Source: an uncultured Solobacterium sp. (lineage in GTDB: Bacteria > Bacillota_I > Bacilli_A > Erysipelotrichales > Erysipelotrichaceae). From it: a stretch of 11,169 bases of DNA. A model generated the notes under the pieces. That model was not told the DNA's origin. It searched no databases and worked only from the letters and a program-made list of their open reading frames with translations. Below, in pieces: positions 7,077-11,169 of this stretch. The position numbers and the translations under genes are program-made. The stretch lies in the NCBI GenBank assembly GCA_900543035.1, contig UQPV01000062.1, positions 1 through 11,169 on the forward strand, in the 5' to 3' direction. How positions within the stretch are numbered: position 1 is the stretch's first letter; each line of letters opens with the position of its first letter.

Positions 7077-8293
7077 GCTACGCGGATGTCCAAGACGCCA
7101 TCGCGTCCATCGAGAGCCGCCGGCGGATCAGAAAAGATCTGCCGGCGTTTCAGCGCTTCGTCTTTTCGCGCTGTCCAAAAGTCAGCGCGCTGAAGATCAT
7201 CCATATCGCCGGGACGAACGGCAAAGGCTCTACGCTCAACTATATCCGCAGCATGCTCAACGCGGCCGGATTGCGCGTGGGCACATTGACTTCTCCCGCG
7301 CTCGTCTCGCATCTGGACCGCATCCGCATCGACGATCGGTGGATCGGGGAACAGGAATTCCTCGATCTGGTCAACCATTATGATGAGGAATGGCGCGCGC
7401 TGGAGCTGGCCATGTTCGACATCGATGTCCACATCGCGCTGAGCTGGTTCATCAGCCAGAGGGTGGATGTCGTCATCCTGGAGACCGGACTTGGCGGCAG
7501 GCTGGATGCGACCAACATCATCACTCCCTGCGCGAGCGTGATCACAGGGATCGGCCATGACCACATGCAGCTGCTGGGAGATACCCTGGAGGAGATCGCA
7601 TGGGAGAAGGGCGGCATCATCAAGGCAGGTGTTCCGCTGATCACCGCGGAGGACAAGCCTTCCTGTTTACAGGTGTTTGAAACGATCTGCGCGCAGCAGG
7701 GCTCTCCGCTGTATCGGGCCCGCCCTTCTCATGTGCGCAGGGATGAAGCCGGACACATCTGTTTCGATCTGGATGAGCTCAGCGGCCTGCGTTTGTCTTC
7801 TCCGGCGGCATATCAGGCGGAAAATGCGGCGCTGGCCGTGAAGACGGTGCGCCTGCTGTTTCCCGGCATCGAGACAGCGCATATCCGTTCCGCCTTGTTT
7901 TCTGCCGGATGGGCCGGACGCTTCCAGCTGCTGCACAAGGATCCGGATGTCATCGTGGATGGCGCGCATAACCGCGAGGGCGTGGAAGCGCTCTGTGAGA
8001 CCTTGCGCGGCATGTCTGTCGACACGGTCATCTTTTCGGTGCTGAAGGACAAGGAATGCGGGCGCATGATCGAAACGATCCGCCAGGTGTGCAGACACCT
8101 CATCCTTTGTTCCTTCGAGCAGGGCAGGCTGGCCGATCTGCAATCGCTCGCGCATCAGCATGGGCTGCCATTGGCTCATGACTTGCGGACGGTGCTCAAG
8201 GCGCGCATGGCCTGTGATTCCCGCATCGTGATCAGCGGCTCGCTCTATTTCGTCTCTGAGGCCGTGCGGCTGTTTCAAGACGGCGAGATCTGA
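7073..8293 (+). CDS. folC: Folylpolyglutamate synthase / dihydrofolate synthase
   Basis: The 406-residue product is a Mur-ligase-like enzyme that adds glutamate to folates (and, if bifunctional, to dihydropteroate), trapping them in the cell. The P-loop is GTNGKGS (47-53), with TSPALVSHLDRIRI (73-86) next as in the family. ETGLGGRLDATN (137-148) and GHDHMQLLG (161-169) are metal- and ATP-site signatures. WEKGGIIK ends in Lys184, the likely carbamylated lysine. GRFQLL (283-288) and DGAHN (296-300) mark the substrate-binding C-terminal domain. Length is normal. The start shares ATGA with the ung stop and has GGAGGGTG just upstream. It is the last gene of the operon and converges on folT, the folate transporter gene, 37 bases away, so both genes serve the folate pool. 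Whether it has dihydrofolate synthase activity cannot be decided from sequence alone. Confidence 0.95.
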   Translation: MSYADVQDAIASIESRRRIRKDLPAFQRFVFSRCPKVSALKIIHIAGTNGKGSTLNYIRSMLNAAGLRVGTLTSPALVSHLDRIRIDDRWIGEQEFLDLVNHYDEEWRALELAMFDIDVHIALSWFISQRVDVVILETGLGGRLDATNIITPCASVITGIGHDHMQLLGDTLEEIAWEKGGIIKAGVPLITAEDKPSCLQVFETICAQQGSPLYRARPSHVRRDEAGHICFDLDELSGLRLSSPAAYQAENAALAVKTVRLLFPGIETAHIRSALFSAGWAGRFQLLHKDPDVIVDGAHNREGVEALCETLRGMSVDTVIFSVLKDKECGRMIETIRQVCRHLILCSFEQGRLADLQSLAHQHGLPLAHDLRTVLKARMACDSRIVISGSLYFVSEAVRLFQDGEI

Positions 8294-8296
8294 GCG

Positions 8297-8321
8297 AAAA
8301 AAAGCACAGCCGAAGCTGTGC
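8297..8321 (-). terminator. Rho-independent terminator of folT (UUCG loop)
   Basis: On the minus strand GCACAGC-TTCG-GCTGTGC (8321-8304) is followed by seven T (8303-8297): a 7-bp stem closed by the extra-stable UUCG tetraloop with a good U-tract. It lies only 10 bases after the folT stop. On the plus strand the same hairpin is followed by CAGGGGAG, with no T-tract, so it should stop folT transcripts only. Confidence 0.9.
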
Positions 8322-8330
8322 AGGGGAGAT

Positions 8331-8906
8331 TTACTTTTCCGTGTTCAGCGGCTTGTGCATGCCTCTGCTGTTGCGGATGCGCACGCAGATCTGCATGACA
8401 TAATACAGCGCGGCGACTTCAAAGGGGAAAGCGACGATGTTTTTGACGATGCGCACAGACAAGTAGTAGATGAACGTATTGCCCATCGTCATGCTCATCC
8501 ACAGCGGGTTGAGCAGCAGATTCACGACGAGGACGACGCCCAGCCTGGCGACGATGCATCGGCGCAGCGTGACGCGCGGCTGACGGTAAAACATCACGCC
8601 GTAGAAGAAGCCGGTGAACATCGAGTTGATCATCCATCCGGGGAACCACGGCCCGTTGGGCGCGACCATGTAAGACAGATTGTCTGAGATGATGCCGGCC
8701 AGGCCGTTGAGAAATGGGCCGAAGAAGAAGCCGCTGGCCGCTGTGGCAAGCGAACCGAAGCTGATGGTCAGCACCTCAGGGATGAGCCGGATGGAGTAGC
8801 CCGACAAGATGATGTTCATGGCGGTGAACAGCGATACGCCGACCAGGGCCTGCACCCTGCGGCTTTCCTTTACGCTGTCCTTGATGGTCAGATAGAGCTG
8901 TTTCAA
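8331..8906 (-). CDS. folT: Folate ECF transporter substrate-binding (S) component
   Basis: The 191-residue integral membrane protein has about six hydrophobic helices (roughly 20-36, 45-63, 66-82, 89-107, 119-138, 153-175). The pattern is that of FolT, the folate-specific S component of ECF transporters, which relies on a shared EcfA-A'-T energising module encoded elsewhere. Telling segments are IRLIPEVLTISFGSL (39-53), FFGPFLNGLAGIISD (61-75), PNGPWFPGW (83-91) and LLLNPLWMS (130-138). The start is a TTG at 8906: AAAGGAGG lies 8 bases upstream, and the longer open frame upstream runs through the riboswitch and is not coding. This start gives a length normal for FolT. The THF riboswitch just upstream independently supports the folate assignment. 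It converges on folC, so the importer and the enzyme that traps folate are neighbours. Confidence 0.93.
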   Translation of the reverse strand: MKQLYLTIKDSVKESRRVQALVGVSLFTAMNIILSGYSIRLIPEVLTISFGSLATAASGFFFGPFLNGLAGIISDNLSYMVAPNGPWFPGWMINSMFTGFFYGVMFYRQPRVTLRRCIVARLGVVLVVNLLLNPLWMSMTMGNTFIYYLSVRIVKNIVAFPFEVAALYYVMQICVRIRNSRGMHKPLNTEK

Positions 8907-8914
8907 TATAAAAA

Positions 8915-8971
8915 CCTCCTTTTCCATATTGCAAATGAAAAAAGAGGCATTCTGATTTTTCATCGGCAACA
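8915..8971 (-). promoter_or_regulatory. Expression platform of the folT riboswitch: SD sequestor versus anti-sequestor
   Basis: Two exclusive helices can be drawn on the minus strand. The sequestor pairs CCUCUUUUUUC (8947-8937) with GGAAAAGGAGG (8925-8915), 11 continuous pairs including G-U, and buries the folT Shine-Dalgarno sequence. The anti-sequestor pairs 8971-8956 (UGUUGCCGAUGAAAAA) with 8942-8927, 15 pairs and one C/U mismatch. It uses both the U-run of the sequestor and the 3' strand of aptamer helix P1. Ligand-stabilised P1 would therefore favour the sequestor and shut off translation. No terminator with a proper GC stem is seen. The pairing is read from sequence; the switch direction is inference. 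Confidence 0.7.
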
Positions 8972-9064
8972 GCGGGATGCGAAACATGTACCGCAAGAAT
9001 CCTTTTCGCCCGGCTGACAACTCCCCGTTCAGCCGATACTTAACGCACATGTCTCTACTCTGCT
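8966..9064 (-). ncRNA. Tetrahydrofolate (THF) riboswitch aptamer upstream of folT
   Basis: The minus strand matches the THF aptamer known upstream of folT in Bacillota. GAGTAGA starts at 9060 and GCGTTAAGT at about 9046. A hairpin CGGCTGA/TCAGCCG encloses ACGGGGAGTTG, corresponding to the conserved GAAUGGGAUGUCGUC region of the known aptamer. Next come GCGGTACATGT (P2 return strand, pairing ACATGT with ACATGT) and GCATCCCGC. P1 can form between AGCAG (9064-9060) and CTGTT (8972-8968). The order, spacing and conserved loops agree with the class. It senses reduced folate and controls the folate importer. Confidence 0.92.
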
Positions 9065-9073
9065 CACGCGAAC

Positions 9074-9102
9074 ATTATACACGCGCCTGCGCTGCTTGGC
9101 AA
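9074..9102 (-). promoter_or_regulatory. folT promoter
   Basis: TTGCCA (9102-9097) and TATAAT (9079-9074) on the minus strand are separated by exactly 17 bases, a near-consensus sigma-A promoter. The expected start, about 7 bases downstream of the -10, falls just before P1 of the riboswitch, so the aptamer lies at the very 5' end of the transcript. Confidence 0.85.
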
Positions 9103-9149
9103 TGCTCGAGGCATCATATGTGGAAAAAATGCCAATTTCGTGGGTGTTT

Positions 9150-9167
9150 TTGTGAGAAAGTTCACAT
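9150..9167 (+). promoter_or_regulatory. Rex-like operator upstream of pta
   Basis: TTGTGAGAAAGTTCACAT has perfect 5-base arms TGTGA-N6-TCACA and closely fits the Gram-positive Rex consensus TTGTGAA-N4-TTCACAA. Rex represses fermentation genes when NAD+ is high and releases them when NADH rises. The site abuts the likely -35 of pta. A CRP/FNR-family protein could bind the same symmetric sequence; Rex is preferred because the target is a fermentation gene in a Gram-positive context. Confidence 0.65.
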
Positions 9168-9195
9168 TGTTTGGACTTTTTTTTTACCATATGAC
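9167..9195 (+). promoter_or_regulatory. Putative pta promoter
   Basis: TTGTTT (9167-9172) and TATGAC (9190-9195) are 17 bases apart. An alternative -10, TATACT (9200-9205), has a better hexamer but a poor -35 (a T-run). Either choice places the Rex-like site at or just upstream of -35, suitable for repression. The leader then carries GAGAGGG at 9221-9227, 10 bases before the pta ATG. Confidence 0.45.
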
Positions 9196-9237
9196 GATGT
9201 ATACTTAGTACTGTATGAAAGAGAGGGCTTACAGACA

Positions 9238-10212
9238 ATGTTTGTAGATGATTTACGAGAAAAGATCAAGGGCAAAGGAGTACGCATCGTATTTACCGAA
9301 GGTCCTGATAACCGTGTGCAGGAGGCGGCCGTCCGTCTGCAGCGGGAGGGGATCCTGAATCCGATCCTGCTGGGAGACAAAGATGAGATCGCAGCGACGG
9401 CGAAGCTGTACAGCCACGATCTGAGCGGAATTAAGATCATGTGTCCGCAGGAATTTACGGACATGGACAAGATGGTCACACGCATGATTGAGCTGCGCCG
9501 AGGAAAGATGGATGAGGCAGCCTGCCGCAAGGCGCTGCAGCAGACCAACTATTTCGGCACGATGCTGGTGCAGATGGGCTACGCGGACGGTCTGCTGGGC
9601 GGCGCGACCTATTCTACAGCGGATACGGTACGCCCGGCGCTGCAGTTGGTCAAGGCCGCACCGGGAAACTCCATCGTTTCCAGCTGCTTCGTGCTCGTCA
9701 AGGGCGAGGAACAGCTGGTCATGGGCGACTGCTCGATCAATATCAATCCGAATGTCGATGAACTGGTGGAGATCACCATGCAGACGGCGAACACCGTCAA
9801 GCAGCTGGGCATGACGCCGCGCATCGGTCTGCTTTCTTATTCTACGCTTGGTTCTGCTAAGGGCGAGAGCGTATCGAAGGTGCGCGAAGCAGCGATCCGT
9901 CTGAGCCGCATGCCGCTGGATTACAAGGTGGAAGGCGAGATGCAGTTCGACTGCTGCGTGGCGCCGGAGGTCGCTGCGCTGAAGGCGCCGGAATCTGAGA
10001 TCGCCGGAAACATCAACACGTTCATCTTCCCGAACATCGATGCCGGAAACATCGGTTACAAGATCGCTGCCCGCCTGGGCGGATGGGAAGCCATCGGACC
10101 GATCCTGCAGGGACTGAATGCGCCGATCAATGATCTGTCCCGCGGATGCAATGCGGACGAAGTCTACAAGATGTCCATCGTGACCGCCGCACAGAAATTT
10201 ATGAATATCTGA
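9238..10212 (+). CDS. pta: Phosphate acetyltransferase
   Basis: The 324-residue product interconverts acetyl-CoA plus phosphate with acetyl phosphate plus CoA. With acetate kinase it yields ATP and acetate in fermentation. The sequence fits the short single-domain Pta class over its whole length: VRIVFTEGPDNRVQEAA (15-31), the substrate-binding stretch GYADGLLGGATYSTADTVRP (113-132), and IGLLSYSTLGSAKG, in which the SYST..S...G pattern is typical. The C-terminal DLSRGCNADEVY (299-310) contains the Ser-Arg pair at 301-302 conserved in the active site. The open frame extends upstream to 8977 on the plus strand but crosses the riboswitch and promoters; ATG 9238 is chosen because it gives the family N-terminus and has GAGAGGG upstream. 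The gene appears monocistronic, with its own Rex-like operator and terminator. The acetate kinase gene is not in the window. Confidence 0.96.
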   Translation: MFVDDLREKIKGKGVRIVFTEGPDNRVQEAAVRLQREGILNPILLGDKDEIAATAKLYSHDLSGIKIMCPQEFTDMDKMVTRMIELRRGKMDEAACRKALQQTNYFGTMLVQMGYADGLLGGATYSTADTVRPALQLVKAAPGNSIVSSCFVLVKGEEQLVMGDCSININPNVDELVEITMQTANTVKQLGMTPRIGLLSYSTLGSAKGESVSKVREAAIRLSRMPLDYKVEGEMQFDCCVAPEVAALKAPESEIAGNINTFIFPNIDAGNIGYKIAARLGGWEAIGPILQGLNAPINDLSRGCNADEVYKMSIVTAAQKFMNI

Positions 10213-10218
10213 TCAAAG

Positions 10219-10251
10219 AAGCTGCAGTGAAATGACTGCGGCTTTTTTTTT
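10219..10251 (+). terminator. Rho-independent terminator of pta
   Basis: AAGCTGCAGT (10219-10228) pairs with ACTGCGGCTT (10235-10244) around the loop GAAATG, with one G-T pair, and runs into a tract of nine T (10243-10251). It begins 7 bases after the pta stop. Confidence 0.92.
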
Positions 10252-10252
10252 G

Positions 10253-10281
10253 TTGACCAGGAAGCGGGCAAGGCGTATGCT
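10253..10281 (+). promoter_or_regulatory. Promoter of the DUF975 gene
   Basis: TTGACC (10253-10258) and TATGCT (10276-10281) are separated by 17 bases. The -35 starts right after the T-tract of the pta terminator, so transcription restarts immediately behind pta. The ribosome binding site GGAGGG (10292-10297) follows. Confidence 0.75.
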
Positions 10282-10303
10282 GGAGATGAAGGGAGGGAAC
10301 CTC

Positions 10304-11020
10304 ATGTGGACAAGAGCTGAACTCAAAGAGAAGGCAAAAGCCATGATGAAACACAGCTACTGGATGATGTTTTCGGTCTCGCTGGTCGCTTATCTGCTTA
10401 CTGACGCGTTTGCGGACATCCTTGATATGCTCAGCGAACAGCATCTGCTCCCGCTGCGCGGCGGTCTGAATCTGACGGTGAACGGACGGTCGATCTGGCT
10501 GAACATCCCTTGGCTGCAGATGCTTCAGCTGCAAAACGCGCTGTTTTTCGCGCTCATCGCCATCATGCTCATGGTGTTTATCGGCAATGTGATCAAAGTG
10601 GGCACAAACCGCTATTATCTCGGCGCTGCTTCCGGTCCGCAGCCGTTTTCCACATTATTTTCCGCTTTTTCTTCCCACTACCTGAATGTGGTGAAGGTGA
10701 TGTTCCTGGTCAGTGTCAAGATACTGGCCTGGTCGCTCTTGCTGGTCATCCCGGGCATCGTCAAATCATATGAATACCGCATGATCCCGTATCTGCTCGC
10801 GCAGCAGCCGGACATGCGCGCCGAAGACGCATTCGCGCTCAGCCGGAAGATGACCATGGGACACAAGGCGGAGATGTTCGTGCTCAGCCTGTCGTTTCTG
10901 GGATGGCTCATCCTGGGCACGCTGGCTTTCCGTATCGGTGTATGGTTTGTCCGTCCCTACATTGAGTCAACGTGGGCACAGCTTTATCTGAAATTGCAGG
11001 AAAATACGCAGACTGTCTGA
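10304..11020 (+). CDS. DUF975 family integral membrane protein
   Basis: The 238-residue product fits the DUF975 family of Bacillota membrane proteins. The N-terminus MWTRAELKEKAKAMMKHSYW (1-20) is the family's hallmark amphipathic start, followed by hydrophobic segments at about 20-40, 78-98, 130-152 and 192-215. The family-typical loop LLLVIPGIVKSYEYRMIPYL (145-164) and the following AEDAFALSRKMTMGHKAEMF (173-192) are clear. The segment SFLGWLILGTL (197-207) and the ending WFVRPYIESTWAQLYLKL (214-231) also match. Its biochemical role is unknown. ATG 10304 is chosen over an in-frame upstream ATG at 10232 because that one lies inside the pta terminator and before the promoter, while 10304 has GGAGGG 6 bases upstream. 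It is a single-gene transcription unit. Confidence 0.88.
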   Translation: MWTRAELKEKAKAMMKHSYWMMFSVSLVAYLLTDAFADILDMLSEQHLLPLRGGLNLTVNGRSIWLNIPWLQMLQLQNALFFALIAIMLMVFIGNVIKVGTNRYYLGAASGPQPFSTLFSAFSSHYLNVVKVMFLVSVKILAWSLLLVIPGIVKSYEYRMIPYLLAQQPDMRAEDAFALSRKMTMGHKAEMFVLSLSFLGWLILGTLAFRIGVWFVRPYIESTWAQLYLKLQENTQTV

Positions 11021-11052
11021 TCTGGCTGAATTTAGGCTGGAGGCAGACATGA

Positions 11053-11092
11053 CGAAAATGGCAATCAGATGCATTTCTGATTGCCGTTTTCG
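11053..11092. terminator. Strong hairpin terminator after the DUF975 gene
   Basis: CGAAAATGGCAATCAG (11053-11068) pairs with CTGATTGCCGTTTTCG (11077-11092), 16 continuous pairs with one T-G, loop ATGCATTT. The arms end in AAAA and TTTT, so it can work in both directions. It starts 33 bases after the stop at 11020. Confidence 0.85.
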
Positions 11093-11095
11093 GTA

Positions 11096-11169
11096 TGACG
11101 GGCATGCCGTCAGTCTGTGGTGAAAGTCCACCGGGGCGTAGTTGCCGACGAACCTTAAAGCGATTCCCA
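11096..11169 (+). ncRNA. 5' part of a structured RNA, possibly group II intron-like or HEARO-like (truncated by window end)
   Basis: Directly after the terminator come small hairpins in a row: TGACGG/CCGTCA (11096-11101 with 11107-11112), GTGG/CCAC around TGAAAGT (11117-11131), and GGC/GCC around GTAGTT (11135-11146). They are followed by GACGAACC and AAAGCG. No open frame spans this stretch. The pattern 'GTGGTGAAAGTCCAC ... GTAGTTGCC ... CGAACC' resembles what I recall from the 5' regions of bacterial group II introns; HEARO-type RNAs of HNH/IscB mobile elements, whose 5' junction is often ATGA (here 11095-11098), are the alternative. With only 74 bases visible, neither can be proven. Confidence 0.35.

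Noticed and set aside
8907..9050. N-terminal extension of folT to an ATG at 9050 or at 8927.
   Set aside because: These residues translate the THF aptamer or the SD region. The AAAGGAGG site is placed for the TTG at 8906 and the resulting length is normal for FolT.
9102..9114. Near-palindrome ATGCTCGAGGCAT next to the folT -35 box.
   Set aside because: The symmetry is broken by one base and the motif is short. I know no regulator with this site, and it may be chance.
8977..9237. In-frame extension of pta upstream to an ATG at 8977.
   Set aside because: It crosses the folT riboswitch and promoter on the other strand and the pta promoter itself. ATG 9238 gives the normal Pta N-terminus and has a ribosome binding site.

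Overview
The window looks like chromosomal DNA of a low-to-mid GC Gram-positive bacterium (Bacillota), possibly a gut member of the Erysipelotrichia. The support is strong AGGAGG-type ribosome binding sites, a tetrahydrofolate riboswitch in front of folT, a DUF975 protein, a FIVAR-repeat surface protein with a C-terminal anchor, and a Rex-type operator. The class assignment is inference; the phylum-level call is firmer.

Layout. Bases 1-735 hold the 3' end of a large surface protein (FIVAR repeats, membrane anchor, basic tail), closed by a strong hairpin. Bases 785-1475 hold a decayed IS256-family insertion sequence: its transposase is recognisable on the minus strand but is cut into several frames and lacks its N-terminal part. 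A minus-strand flavodoxin-like gene follows (1482-2006). A divergent promoter region then leads into a compact plus-strand operon of five genes (2244-8293): a CtpA/CtpB-type S41 protease, uvrB, a small EcsC-like protein, ung and folC. Genes in it overlap or are separated by 40 bases or fewer. A convergent minus-strand folT (8331-8906) shares the short gap after folC and has its own UUCG-loop terminator.

The 331-base gap between folT and pta (8907-9237) is the richest regulatory region. On the minus strand it carries a consensus promoter, a THF riboswitch aptamer and an expression platform. The platform can be drawn as two mutually exclusive hairpins, one of which hides the folT Shine-Dalgarno sequence. 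On the plus strand it carries a Rex-like operator and the pta promoter. pta (9238-10212) ends in a strong terminator. A consensus promoter right after it drives a DUF975 membrane protein gene (10304-11020), also followed by a strong terminator. The last ~75 bases contain successive small hairpins that look like the 5' part of a structured mobile-element RNA (group II intron-like or HEARO-like) running off the window.

How the genes fit together. UvrB and Ung are DNA repair enzymes (nucleotide excision and uracil excision). FolC and FolT belong to folate retention and uptake, with FolT under feedback from reduced folate. Pta is a fermentation enzyme probably tuned by NADH/NAD+ through Rex. The EcsC-like gene inside the repair/folate operon is the least explained gene. 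I see no CRISPR array, tRNA, rRNA or obvious defence system.
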